Source: Panacagrimonas sp041603235
GTDB lineage: Bacteria; Pseudomonadota; Gammaproteobacteria; Nevskiales; Nevskiaceae
DNA: 64,000 nt
Direction: 5' to 3'
NCBI GenBank assembly: GCA_041603235.1
Contig: JBFIES010000001.1
Span: 806,001-870,000, forward strand
The position numbers and the translations under genes were made by a program. Below the pieces are notes generated by a model. The model saw nothing but the letters and a program-made list of their open reading frames with translations. It searched no databases and was not told the DNA's origin. Positions 25,344 through 34,635 of the stretch are shown here, one piece after another (position 1 is the stretch's first letter; each line of letters begins with the position of its first letter).

Positions 25344-26189
25344 ATGAGTCTCGAAAAGCGCGGCGAACACCTCTGCTACGGCGGCAAGCTCGGCCTCTAT
25401 ACGCACGCCTCCCGCGAAACCGCCTGCGACATGCGCTTTGCCGTTTTCACCCCGGCGCAAGCGGAGCATGCACCGGTGCCGGCGCTGTACTACCTGGCGG
25501 GCCTGACCTGCAACGAAGAGACTTTCCTGATCAAGGCCGGCGCCATTGCACATGCCGCAGAACATGGCCTGATGCTGGTGGCCTGCGATACCAGTCCTCG
25601 CGGCCTAGATATTCCCGGCGACGCCGATGCCTGGGATTTTGGCGTCGGCGCCGGCTTTTATCTGGACGCGACCGCAGCGCCCTGGTCCGCGCATTACCGG
25701 ATGGGGAGTTACGTCAATCAGGAACTGCCAGATCTGATCGAACAGCATTTCCCGGCGGACCGGAATACGCGTGGCATCTTCGGACACTCCATGGGCGGTC
25801 ACGGTGCTCTGGTGACGGCCTTGCGCAATCCGCAACGCTGGAACTCGGTCTCCGCATTCGCGCCGATCAGCAATCCGGCCGCTGTGCCCTGGGGCGATAA
25901 GGCTTTCGGCAACTACCTGGGCGCGGACCGATCAAGCTGGACCGACTGGGACGCCAGCGAACTCATGAAAAAAGCGGCGCACCCGACAGAGATTCTGGTT
26001 GATCAGGGTCTGTCTGATCAGTTCCTGAAAGAACAACTGCATCCGCAGGCTCTGCGTTCAGCCGCAGAAACCTCCGGTCAGAAACTGAACTTGCGCGAGC
26101 ACGCCGGCTACGATCACAGCTACTGGTTCATCCAGAGTTTCATTGCCGATCACATGGCACATCACGCACTGAACCTGCGCCGGCCCTGA
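25344..26189 (+). CDS. fghA: S-formylglutathione hydrolase
   Basis: A 281-residue esterase of the esterase D family, with PALYYLAGLTCNEETFLIKAGA and the catalytic triad S149 (GHSMGGHG), D225 and H258 (YDHSYWF). It hydrolyses S-formylglutathione to formate and glutathione in formaldehyde detoxification. The usual partner, glutathione-dependent formaldehyde dehydrogenase (adhC/frmA), is not adjacent. Confidence 0.95.
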   Translation: MSLEKRGEHLCYGGKLGLYTHASRETACDMRFAVFTPAQAEHAPVPALYYLAGLTCNEETFLIKAGAIAHAAEHGLMLVACDTSPRGLDIPGDADAWDFGVGAGFYLDATAAPWSAHYRMGSYVNQELPDLIEQHFPADRNTRGIFGHSMGGHGALVTALRNPQRWNSVSAFAPISNPAAVPWGDKAFGNYLGADRSSWTDWDASELMKKAAHPTEILVDQGLSDQFLKEQLHPQALRSAAETSGQKLNLREHAGYDHSYWFIQSFIADHMAHHALNLRRP

Positions 26190-26220
26190 GCTCTGGACGG
26201 AGTACCCGTCCGTCCAGAGC
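26190..26220. terminator. Bidirectional hairpin between fghA and the TonB receptor
   Basis: A perfect 12-bp inverted repeat (GCTCTGGACGGA, 7-nt loop) begins at the fghA stop. It has no T-tract, but its position between convergent genes fits a transcriptional barrier. Confidence 0.7.
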
Positions 26221-26264
26221 CCCTGAACGCTGAACCTCGGCGCCAGCTCCAAGCCAGCGCCCGA

Positions 26265-28391
26265 TCAGTAATTCCAGTCGATCTGGAAGCCGCCGATCAC
26301 GCTGGTGTCGGGACCCGGCTCGTAGTAGCGACCGTTACGTTCGTTGACGATCACCGAGCCGACATGATCTTCGTCTAGCACGTTCTCCACCCGCAGGAAG
26401 GTGCTCAAACGACCCCAGCGCTGCTTCAGTGCATAGCCGGCGTTCAGGCCCATGATGCCGTAGGCCGGAGCGAATTCACTGTTGTCGTCGTTGACCGCAA
26501 CAGCGTCCACATACTGGCCATCAATGCCCGCGTGCCAACCGGTTTCACCGCCCCAGTTGAGCGCGCCGTAGAAGGATGACTCCGGCACACCGGGCAACTG
26601 ATTGCCATCAGGCAATTCGGCTTCAATGACGGTCCAGGACATCAGCAACTGCACGTTCTTCATCACTCGCGCATCCAGGCTCAGCTCCGCGCCCTGACGC
26701 AGGGTGTCGCCGCCGTTGACGAAGGTGGTACGTCCGCCACTGCTGGTGGCAACAATCAGCTCATCTCGCGTGCGGATATGAAACAGCGCTGCATTGATTC
26801 GCGTTGAGGGATTCAGCCGCCACTTGGCGCCCACCTCGGTATTGCTGCTGCGCGCCGCCTGCAGTTCAAAGTTGAGGCCAGGACCACCATCCGGACGATA
26901 GGCAGCTTCGGCGAACGTCGGCGTCTCGAAACCGCGCCCGAACGCGCTGTACAGATGCAGGCCCGGGGAGGCCTTGAACAACAATCCAAAGCTGGGCGTG
27001 GTCTGTGAGAAATCGGTACGGCCACTGTCGTCGCCATTGGCACCGACGATGTACTTGTCCTGCGAATCAAATTCCACCTTGCTATGCCGCAGTCCGAGCA
27101 TGGCGGACCAGCGATCAGACAAATCAAGCGTGGCCTGGATGTACTGGTCGAAGTTGTCGATGTCGTTGACTTCGTTTCGACGCAGCCTGCCACGGTCACC
27201 AATGATCTGCACGCCCTGATCCAGCACAAAACCTTCGAATCCCAGCCTTTCCTGCGAGAGCATGTCGTAGCTCATGCCCACCACCAGCAACAGTGGGCGC
27301 CCGTCAATCAGGCCCTCCCAATTCCATTGCATGTCGGTGCCCGCATACTCATTGTCCAGATCAATGACCGCGCCAGAATGCGTATCGCTGCCGGTCTGCA
27401 CGAACGTGGGAATGGCCAGGAACTGCTGAACCTGACGACGACCGCCATAACCCACCAGGCGCAGGCCGCTCTGATCACTCAGTGCATGTTCGTAAATGGC
27501 GCCGCCCTGAATCTGCTCGATGCTTTTCCGGGTTCGAAAGTCATCGGCGCGAGAATCCGCCTGACTCGGATCTTGCTCGAACTGCTGCCGCGTCATGCCC
27601 AGCGGGTCCTGCGTCTCCGGCGAATCAAAGTAGTTGGCCACCAGTGACAGCTTGCCGTTGCTGCCGACTCGCAGATTCACTTTGCCGTTGAAAGATTCAC
27701 GCTCGGCTTCGCTGTGGTCACGAAAGCCATCCGTCTCGAAATGCGAATAGCCAATGTTGTAGTCAGCATTGCCGGATTCGCCCAACTGTCCGCTGGCACC
27801 GATATTGGTTCTCCAGGCACCAAAGCTGCCAAAGGCGGAGCCCAGACTCAGGCTGGATTGCTCGCCGCCATCAGCAGTAAACAGCTGGATGACGCCACCC
27901 GATGCATTGCCGTACAAACTGGAAAACGGACCGCGCAGGACTTCGACCCTGTCCGCCGTGGCCAGGTTGAAGTGCGAAACCTGGCCCTGCCCGTCTGGCT
28001 GCGTCGCGGGAATGCCGTCCACATAGAGGCGAATACCGCGAATACCAAAACTCGCGCGGGCACCGAAACCGCGAATGGATATCTGCGTGTCCTGCGCATA
28101 ATTCTGCCGGTCACGCGCATGCATACCAGCCACCGCCGTCAGGCCTTCAGACAGGTTGACGCCAAGATTGCGGCCGTACAGATCATCACCACTGATCACG
28201 TCGATCGAGGCCGGCACATCAAACTCGGGCTGCTCCACGCGCGTTGCCGTCACAGTCACGGTGTCTACAACTGCCACTTCAATCAGCGCTTCATCCGATT
28301 GCGATGTGGCAGCCCAACTCGCGCCTGTCGCGAGGGCCGTGCCTGCGAGAGCCAGGCCCATCATGGAATGTGAACGAATCTTGATAATCAT
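26265..28391 (-). CDS. TonB-dependent outer-membrane receptor
   Basis: A 708-residue receptor: signal peptide (cleavage near ASWA-ATSQ), a TonB box-like segment (DTVTVTATR), plug domain (DVISGDDLYGRNLGVNLSEGLTAVAGM; ISIRGFGARASFGIRGIRLYVDGIPATQPDGQGQVSHFNL; VEVLRGPFSSLYGNASGGVIQLFT) and a beta-barrel ending in the aromatic IDWNY terminus. It is of the siderophore/FecA-like class. Its position divergent from hemE could suggest iron-linked regulation, but no Fur box was identified. Confidence 0.93.
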   Translation of the reverse strand: MIIKIRSHSMMGLALAGTALATGASWAATSQSDEALIEVAVVDTVTVTATRVEQPEFDVPASIDVISGDDLYGRNLGVNLSEGLTAVAGMHARDRQNYAQDTQISIRGFGARASFGIRGIRLYVDGIPATQPDGQGQVSHFNLATADRVEVLRGPFSSLYGNASGGVIQLFTADGGEQSSLSLGSAFGSFGAWRTNIGASGQLGESGNADYNIGYSHFETDGFRDHSEAERESFNGKVNLRVGSNGKLSLVANYFDSPETQDPLGMTRQQFEQDPSQADSRADDFRTRKSIEQIQGGAIYEHALSDQSGLRLVGYGGRRQVQQFLAIPTFVQTGSDTHSGAVIDLDNEYAGTDMQWNWEGLIDGRPLLLVVGMSYDMLSQERLGFEGFVLDQGVQIIGDRGRLRRNEVNDIDNFDQYIQATLDLSDRWSAMLGLRHSKVEFDSQDKYIVGANGDDSGRTDFSQTTPSFGLLFKASPGLHLYSAFGRGFETPTFAEAAYRPDGGPGLNFELQAARSSNTEVGAKWRLNPSTRINAALFHIRTRDELIVATSSGGRTTFVNGGDTLRQGAELSLDARVMKNVQLLMSWTVIEAELPDGNQLPGVPESSFYGALNWGGETGWHAGIDGQYVDAVAVNDDNSEFAPAYGIMGLNAGYALKQRWGRLSTFLRVENVLDEDHVGSVIVNERNGRYYEPGPDTSVIGGFQIDWNY

Positions 28392-28566
28392 CTCTCCACT
28401 ACTTTTTAGGTATGCGCACGCAGATGCATGCGAACTGTCCGGCTACTTTGCCACTGTTGTGGCACGCCTTCCATTGTGGCGATTACTGAGCGCGGCGATG
28501 CCCTGCGGCCGCTGCACCAGTAAACTGGGCGGCCTAATCCGCTTCAAGTCCTGATTCCAGTCCCGC
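28392..28566. promoter_or_regulatory. Divergent promoter region, TonB receptor / hemE
   Basis: This spacer must carry both promoters. AT-rich sequence lies nearest the receptor. No clear Fur box or other operator could be assigned by eye. Confidence 0.35.
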
Positions 28567-29628
28567 ATGAGAACGCTAAACAACGACCGATTCCTGCGCG
28601 CCCTGCGTCGCCAGAGTGTTGACCGCACCCCCGTCTGGATGATGAGACAGGCCGGACGCTACCTCCCCGAGTACCGCGCCAGTCGCGCAAAGGCCGGCGA
28701 CTTCATGTCGCTGTGCCGCAATGCCGAGTTGTGCTGCGAAGTCACCATGCAGCCGCTGGATCGCTACGACCTGGATGCCGCCATCCTGTTTTCCGACATC
28801 CTGACCATCCCCGACGCGATGGGACTGGGTCTGAAGTTTGTCGAAGGTGAGGGTCCACAGTTTGACCGTCCCCTGCGCACAATCGAGCAGATCGACGCCC
28901 TGCACGTGCCGGACCCGGAAAGCGATCTGGGTTACGTGATGAACGCCGTGCGCACCATTCGCGGTGCGCTGGGCGAGCGCCTGCCCCTGATTGGATTTGC
29001 CGGCAGCCCCTGGACACTGGCCACCTATATGGTGGAAGGCCGCGGCGGCCACGCATTTGCCACCGTCAAGAGATTGATGATCGAAGAACCAGAGGCGTTT
29101 GATCGTCTGCTGGCAAAGCTCTCGGAGTCAGTCTCGCAATACCTCGCCGCACAGGTTGCAGCTGGCGCCGATGCGCTGATGGTGTTCGACACCTGGGGCG
29201 GCGTGCTGGCTCCGGCTGACTACGCTCGCTTCTCGCTGGCTCCCATGGCCAGCATCGTGCAGTCATTGAAAAAGACCGCCCCGGATATTCCGGTGATCCT
29301 GTTCACCAAGAACGGCGGCCAGCATCTGGAGCGCATGGCAGACACCGGCTGCACCGCTCTGGGCCTGGACTGGACCACATCGCTGGCGGACGCCCGGGCC
29401 CGCGTGGGTGATCGCGTGGCACTGCAGGGCAACTTTGACCCGGTGACCCTGTTCGCCAAACCTGAACGGATTCGCGAAGAAGCTGCGCGGGTACTGGCCG
29501 ATTTCGGGCACGGCCCCGGACATGTTTTCAATCTCGGCCACGGCATTGTGCCCGGCGTGCCGCCGGAAAATGCAGCCGCCATGATCGAGGCAGTACGCGA
29601 GCTCTCGCCTCGCTATCATTCCCCCTAG
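28567..29628 (+). CDS. hemE: Uroporphyrinogen decarboxylase
   Basis: A 353-residue enzyme of heme synthesis with both signature regions: PVWMMRQAGRYLPEYR near the N terminus and GFAGSPWTLATYMVEG in the middle, plus FDTWGGVLAP and NLGHGIVPGVPPENA near the end. It decarboxylates the four acetate side chains of uroporphyrinogen III. An acyltransferase gene follows after 22 nt. Confidence 0.98.
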   Translation: MRTLNNDRFLRALRRQSVDRTPVWMMRQAGRYLPEYRASRAKAGDFMSLCRNAELCCEVTMQPLDRYDLDAAILFSDILTIPDAMGLGLKFVEGEGPQFDRPLRTIEQIDALHVPDPESDLGYVMNAVRTIRGALGERLPLIGFAGSPWTLATYMVEGRGGHAFATVKRLMIEEPEAFDRLLAKLSESVSQYLAAQVAAGADALMVFDTWGGVLAPADYARFSLAPMASIVQSLKKTAPDIPVILFTKNGGQHLERMADTGCTALGLDWTTSLADARARVGDRVALQGNFDPVTLFAKPERIREEAARVLADFGHGPGHVFNLGHGIVPGVPPENAAAMIEAVRELSPRYHSP

Positions 29629-29650
29629 ATCTGCAAGAAAGGGCGCGGCA

Positions 29651-30586
29651 ATGATCTCGGCACTGTTACCCGCATGGTTGGTCGGCGTGACCACCTTTCT
29701 GGTCATGCTCATCGTGCTGCTGTTCTGGGGGCTGCTGCTGTTTGTCCCGGTGATGCTGCTCAAACTATTCATTCCGATCCCGGTGGTTCGGGACTTCCTG
29801 TCAAAAGTTCTGGCCGTCATTGCCACACAATGGGTGGCGTCCAACCAACTGGTGTTTCGCCTGCTCCACGCTCCGCAATGGCGGATCGACGACAACGCCC
29901 ATCTCGATCCCACCCAGAGCTACCTTCTGATCAGTAACCATCAATCCTGGGCGGACATCCTGATTCTGTTTGACCTGTTTCATGGCCGCACACCCTTTCT
30001 GCGCTTCTTCCTGAAAAAGCAATTGATCTGGGTGCCGCTGGTGGGCGTGATCTGCTGGGCACTGGACATGCCTTTCCTGCAACGCAGCAGCAGCAAGAGC
30101 GGCGTTGCCACGCCACGCGTTCGCGAGCGCGACCTTGCGGCCACACGGGGCTTCTGCGAGAAATTTCGCGGAAAGCCCATTACGGTCGTGAACTTCGTTG
30201 AAGGCACCCGCCATACGCAGGCCAAGCGCCTAGCGCAAAACAGCGAACTGCACCATCTGCTGCGGCCAAAGTCGGCCGGAATCAGTTTCACACTCAACGC
30301 AATGGGCGATCAGTTCGCCGGCATCATCGATGTCACGCTGGCCTATCAGGAAACCAACGGTTCATTACTGTGGAGCTGGCTCTGCGGCCGGCAAAGTCAT
30401 ATGTCGATTCACGTGGACACGCTGCCCATCCCACCTGAAATGCTCAGCGGTGATTACGATCATGATCCGAAATTTCGCGAGCACTTTCAGAACTGGCTGA
30501 AGGCAATCTGGTCGCGCAAGGATGCGCGCCTCGAACGGATGCACGGCGGCGCTGCGGCTTCGCAGCCGCACATACACACAACATAA
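29651..30586 (+). CDS. 1-acyl-glycerol-3-phosphate acyltransferase-like protein (YihG type)
   Basis: A 311-residue membrane protein with an N-terminal pair of hydrophobic segments (about residues 5–45) and the acyltransferase motifs HQSWAD (HxxxxD) and NFVEGTR. The longer N terminus matches the YihG group of PlsC-like enzymes, which acylate lysophosphatidate at the inner membrane. The short gaps from hemE (22 nt) and to the MFS gene (22 nt) suggest one transcript. Confidence 0.9.
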   Translation: MISALLPAWLVGVTTFLVMLIVLLFWGLLLFVPVMLLKLFIPIPVVRDFLSKVLAVIATQWVASNQLVFRLLHAPQWRIDDNAHLDPTQSYLLISNHQSWADILILFDLFHGRTPFLRFFLKKQLIWVPLVGVICWALDMPFLQRSSSKSGVATPRVRERDLAATRGFCEKFRGKPITVVNFVEGTRHTQAKRLAQNSELHHLLRPKSAGISFTLNAMGDQFAGIIDVTLAYQETNGSLLWSWLCGRQSHMSIHVDTLPIPPEMLSGDYDHDPKFREHFQNWLKAIWSRKDARLERMHGGAAASQPHIHTT

Positions 30587-30608
30587 GAATTTGGGACAGG
30601 GGCTGGGG

Positions 30609-31919
30609 ATGCTGGGATTTTCGCGTTACCAATGGACCGTATTGTTTGCGGCATGGCTGGGTTGGGGCTTCGATATTTTCGATGGCCTGCTGTTCAACTA
30701 TGTGGCACCCAATTGCGTTCCGACCTTGCTGGGTCTGGAAATTGGTTCTGATGAAGCGCGCCAGGCCACCATCTACTGGACCGGGCTGCTGACCGCTCTG
30801 CTGCTGCTGGGTTGGGCTGTCGGTGGTGTCGTTTTTGGCTGGGTCTGTGATCGCATCGGCCGGCGACGCACGCTGCTGCTCACAATGGTGATGTACTCCC
30901 TGGGCACCTTCAGTTGTGCGTTCGCAACCAGCATGGAAATGCTGATGGTGTTTCGCCTGATCACCGCGCTGGGCATTGGCGGCGAATGGGCAGCCGGAGC
31001 CGCAATGGTGGCGGAGGTCATGCCCGAAGATAAGCGTGTGGAAGGCGGCGCCCTGCTCTACACCTCTGCTCCGCTCGGCCTGTTTCTGGCGTCCTACGTC
31101 AACTTCCAGGTCGCTGGTGTGTGGTTCCCGGAAGACCCGGCCAATTCATGGCGCTACGTGTTTCTGTTTGGCCTGATCCCCGCTTTCGTTGCCTTCCTGG
31201 TGCGCATGTTCATCAAGGAGCCCGAGCGCTGGGAGAAAGCGGTCAACAAGGCACCGCCACCGAAGCTGTCGGAATTGTTTTCACCGCAGTTCCGGGCCAT
31301 GACGTTTTCCGGCCTGGCGATGGCCATCATATGCCTGCTCACCTGGTGGAGTAACAATGCCTTCATCGCCTTGATCTCAACCGGCCTGGCACAGACGCAG
31401 GCACTGGCCGAAGGTCTGGACAAGGTTGCGACCCAGCAACTGGTCGAAAGCTGGAAAACCACCGCAACCAATTACTTCAACCTGGGCGGATTGATCGGCA
31501 CCCTGCTGACCATCCCGGTGGCAAAAATGCTCGGTCGCAGACCGATGTTTGCGATCTACTTCCTGGGGTCTGCACTGGCGATCTTCGCCACCTACGGATT
31601 CGATCTGTCGCCTAACCTGCGGCTACTGATGTACTTCGTGGTCGGGGTCACGGTGTTTGGAGTGTTCGGCAGCTTCACCTACTACCTGCCGGAGTTGTTC
31701 CCCACGCGTTTGCGCGGAACCGGCAGCGGCTTCTGTTACAACTTTGGCCGCATCTTTGCGGCGGGCGGCCCTTTCCTGGTGGGCTACGTGGCCAGCCAGG
31801 GCATCAATGCCTTTGAGACCGCAGAGACCATCCTGATATATGTAGGGCTGGTACCGCTGGCCGGCCTGCTGCTGATGCCCTGGGTGGTGGAGACGCGCGG
31901 CAAGCCGCTGGCAGACTGA
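30609..31919 (+). CDS. MFS transporter (sugar/aromatic acid symporter-like)
   Basis: A 436-residue, 12-helix major facilitator protein. Helix 1 carries GWGFDIFDGLLFNYV, and loop 2–3 has the MFS signature GWVCDRIGRRRTLLL. The organisation resembles proton symporters for carboxylates, such as sialate or aromatic acids, but the substrate is not readable. The frame opens inside the previous gene at 30522; the ATG at 30609 starts just before helix 1. It follows the acyltransferase by 22 nt and converges on the lipoprotein below. Confidence 0.9.
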   Translation: MLGFSRYQWTVLFAAWLGWGFDIFDGLLFNYVAPNCVPTLLGLEIGSDEARQATIYWTGLLTALLLLGWAVGGVVFGWVCDRIGRRRTLLLTMVMYSLGTFSCAFATSMEMLMVFRLITALGIGGEWAAGAAMVAEVMPEDKRVEGGALLYTSAPLGLFLASYVNFQVAGVWFPEDPANSWRYVFLFGLIPAFVAFLVRMFIKEPERWEKAVNKAPPPKLSELFSPQFRAMTFSGLAMAIICLLTWWSNNAFIALISTGLAQTQALAEGLDKVATQQLVESWKTTATNYFNLGGLIGTLLTIPVAKMLGRRPMFAIYFLGSALAIFATYGFDLSPNLRLLMYFVVGVTVFGVFGSFTYYLPELFPTRLRGTGSGFCYNFGRIFAAGGPFLVGYVASQGINAFETAETILIYVGLVPLAGLLLMPWVVETRGKPLAD

Positions 31920-31932
31920 TCAGGGCTTCGGT

Positions 31933-33387
31933 CTACCAGACACCATTGGTCAGGCGCACCACGTAGAAGCCGCTGAAGCCATCGGTGTACCAGATTTCCT
32001 TGCGCTGCGAATTGAAACTGGGGCTGGACATGGCCCAGTTACTGGCCGGCGCCGGGACGGTAATGATGCGCGGCAAGACCGGCGCGTTGTAGTAGGCGAT
32101 TTCACGCGGATTGAACGGGTCGCGAATATCAAACACGCGCAGGCCGGACAGGATCATGCTGCAGGCCACGATGTCCGGATTCACACGCGTCGGAATATTG
32201 CAGTAATGCCCCGCGTACCCACCGATCGGGTTATTGGCACCGGGATCCGCAGCAATGGCAGCCCGATTTTCCGGCTCGTGCACCTCCAACCGCAGATTGG
32301 AAATGACGACGGGATTGGTCTCATCGCTGATATCGATGATGCGTCCCGCACCCACGGTTTCGCCATGCACGCCGACAATGCCGCCCGAGCCATCCGCGGA
32401 ATACTCGTCAATTTCCATCAGGTAGGGTTTGCCGTCCCGCGTGAAGGGAATGGCGTTCTGCGGGATGGTCTTGTTGGGCCAGCTGACTTTTCCAATCTCG
32501 CGCACGGTGGGATTGGGTTTGCGTGACTGGATCTCGGACACATCTAGGATCAGCACACCGTTGTCATTGCCAGAAGCCAGATAGGCACGGTTGCCATCGT
32601 TGCTGATGGACAGGCCATGCGAGGTGTAGTTGCCGGTCCATAGGGGCAACGGCAGCAGCGGCGTGGTGATGTCCACCGCAGTCAGAGTGGGCGTGCCGGG
32701 TGACGCGGAATAAAACGTTTTTCCGTCCGGCGCGAGGCCACTCTCGTGACCCAGAAACCCAACCGGGGCCGAAGACATCAGTTGCGGGTAACGGCAATCC
32801 GACGACAGATCGTAGACATCCACCACGCCCGGATAGAACGCAGGATTGCCCAGTACGGCGGCCAGGACCCCGGCTTGCTGCGACACCACCAGTGACTCAT
32901 GCGGTGACAGCATGGCCGGGGTGATCAGACGCGAGGTCAGCACCGGATTGGCCGGATCGCTCATGTCCAGCACATTCACGCCAGCATTGGCATCCAGGAT
33001 ATTGGTTGGAAACAGCAGGGTGCTGTCGTAGTAGGCGCACTCGCGCCCTGCACTGTCCACGTAGCGCTCGACCTTGAACCCGCCCACCGTGCCAATGGTG
33101 TTGGGAACAATGTACTTGCCGACCAACTCGGTATTGCACTTGAAGCCGAGGGCGGCGCGACCGCTGTCGTGATCGGCCTGGCTGACCCGTCCCTGCATGC
33201 CGCTTTCCGGCAAGGCACCGGGCCCGCAGATCGCCCGCGGCGTGGCGCCGGAAGCCGGCCCACTGTTCTGGAAATCAACAATGCCACTTGCATTGGAGCT
33301 TCGACTGCCGTCGCAGGCCACCATGAACAAGCTTGCCGCGCTCAAGACAAGGAGCCATTGCCTGGCTTTATGGGTCCGGTTTTTCAT
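31933..33387 (-). CDS. LVIVD-repeat-type lipoprotein
   Basis: A 484-residue exported protein. The signal peptide ends in a lipobox (FMVAC). The mature part has repeated strands with NVLDMSDPANPVL, VDVYDLSSDC, LILDVSEIQS, RIIDISDETNPVV and RVFDIRDPFNPREIAYY, i.e. a propeller of LVIVD-like blades. Upstream in-frame codons exist to 33408, but the ATG at 33387 has GAGGAG 5 nt before it. The function of these extracytoplasmic propellers is not established. It lies 24 nt after the DUF305 gene and is probably co-transcribed. Confidence 0.85.
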   Translation of the reverse strand: MKNRTHKARQWLLVLSAASLFMVACDGSRSSNASGIVDFQNSGPASGATPRAICGPGALPESGMQGRVSQADHDSGRAALGFKCNTELVGKYIVPNTIGTVGGFKVERYVDSAGRECAYYDSTLLFPTNILDANAGVNVLDMSDPANPVLTSRLITPAMLSPHESLVVSQQAGVLAAVLGNPAFYPGVVDVYDLSSDCRYPQLMSSAPVGFLGHESGLAPDGKTFYSASPGTPTLTAVDITTPLLPLPLWTGNYTSHGLSISNDGNRAYLASGNDNGVLILDVSEIQSRKPNPTVREIGKVSWPNKTIPQNAIPFTRDGKPYLMEIDEYSADGSGGIVGVHGETVGAGRIIDISDETNPVVISNLRLEVHEPENRAAIAADPGANNPIGGYAGHYCNIPTRVNPDIVACSMILSGLRVFDIRDPFNPREIAYYNAPVLPRIITVPAPASNWAMSSPSFNSQRKEIWYTDGFSGFYVVRLTNGVW

Positions 33388-33411
33388 CGCGCTGCTCCTC
33401 AAATTCATTTT

Positions 33412-34101
33412 TTAGTCTTGCTTCGCAGCGTCTCGCGCCGCAGAAGTCTCCGCAAACACCTGCTGCATCATTTGCATGCGTCCCATCTCTGCCAGCTGAT
33501 CGGCTGCCATCTGACGGGCAAGCTTGCGTACCGCGTCCAGCCCCGATTCTTTGGCAGCAAACTGCGCCATTGGAAGGCCGCCCCGGTGGTGCGTCAGCAT
33601 CAACTCCAGGAACAGCTGATCGCGTGCCGGACCCGAAAGATGGCGCAAACGGTTCAGTTCGTCCTTGGTCGCAAGGCCCACCATGCCTGTCGGTGCGTTT
33701 TCGCAGTCCAGCAGGTATTTTCGAAGCGCATCGTCGGGGGGCGACTCGCCCAACAGCATCCAGTCCATTGAGCGGGTCGCGGCCACCCAGGGCTGTTGCC
33801 ACAAGCGCAGCCAGCCGCGCATCTCGCCCAGTTCCACCAGCTGCGCCTCGGCAATACCGTTGGCCAGGCCCGCAAGCGCAGTGGGCTGCCCATTCAGCAG
33901 CAACTTAGCCATCAGGATCGCCTGCTGATGATGCAGGCTCATTGCTTGCGCAAAACCGATTTCAATCGCACCGGCTTCCAACTCCGCTAGACGCTCATGT
34001 GCTGCCCGCAGGGACGAAGTCTGCGCGTAGAAAGCGGCTCCAAGCCCGCCCAGCACAGTCAGGACAAATAGGCTCAGGCCAAGGCGCACAGAACCATTCA
34101 C
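33412..34101 (-). CDS. DUF305-family exported protein
   Basis: A 229-residue protein with an N-terminal membrane anchor or signal (about residues 5–27) and two DUF305-like halves: SLHHQQAILMAK and LMLTHHRGGLPMAQFAAKES. Both HHxxA-type motifs of the family are present. DUF305 proteins are periplasmic ferritin-like helical proteins often found with metal-handling genes; their role is not proven. It is directly upstream of the LVIVD lipoprotein. Confidence 0.88.
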   Translation of the reverse strand: MNGSVRLGLSLFVLTVLGGLGAAFYAQTSSLRAAHERLAELEAGAIEIGFAQAMSLHHQQAILMAKLLLNGQPTALAGLANGIAEAQLVELGEMRGWLRLWQQPWVAATRSMDWMLLGESPPDDALRKYLLDCENAPTGMVGLATKDELNRLRHLSGPARDQLFLELMLTHHRGGLPMAQFAAKESGLDAVRKLARQMAADQLAEMGRMQMMQQVFAETSAARDAAKQD

Positions 34102-34200
34102 CGGATCACTTCTTGTCCGATGCGGACCCGGGACAGACCACGCGCGTTTCGGGCGGGCGTGTGGGCAACATTCCGGCTCAAGAGCATCTTCACCCGCGCA

Positions 34201-34635
34201 TCATGCAGCGGGGCGCGCTGATGGAATGCTGTAGGTACCGGTGGCATGCGCGACCAGAACGGGATCATCAGCACAGCGCAACTTGATATCCATGAATGCC
34301 AGCTTGCGACCGAATTTGAGCATTTCGGCCTCGGCATGCACGTCTCCTGCCTCGCCCTTGTTGAGAAAATTGAGATTGAGGTTGGACGTCACCGCCATCA
34401 TCACCGGGCCCAGATGAGACAAAACCAGCGCATACATGGCCAGGTCCGCAGCGGTGAAAAGTGCCGGCCCGGATATGACATTTCCGGGGCGGCGCATCCA
34501 GCTCTTGAATGGCATGTGAACCTTGGCCCGACCGGGCTCCAGGCTATCAACACGGAAGAAGGGCGTTGTTGCCTGAAAGCCCCGCATGATGAGTTGTTCC
34601 ACCTCGCCTGCATCCAGCACCAGTTTCAAATCCAT
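34201..34635 (-). CDS. PaaI-type hotdog-fold thioesterase
   Basis: A 144-residue single hotdog domain. The helix segment MRRPGNVISGPALFTAADLAMYAL matches the PaaI/DUF4442 group, followed by NLNLNFLNKGEAGDVHAEAEMLKFGRKLAFMDIKLR. It probably hydrolyses an acyl-CoA thioester. Its start overlaps the end of the TauE-like transporter gene by 10 nt, so the two are coupled. Confidence 0.88.
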   Translation of the reverse strand: MDLKLVLDAGEVEQLIMRGFQATTPFFRVDSLEPGRAKVHMPFKSWMRRPGNVISGPALFTAADLAMYALVLSHLGPVMMAVTSNLNLNFLNKGEAGDVHAEAEMLKFGRKLAFMDIKLRCADDPVLVAHATGTYSIPSARPAA

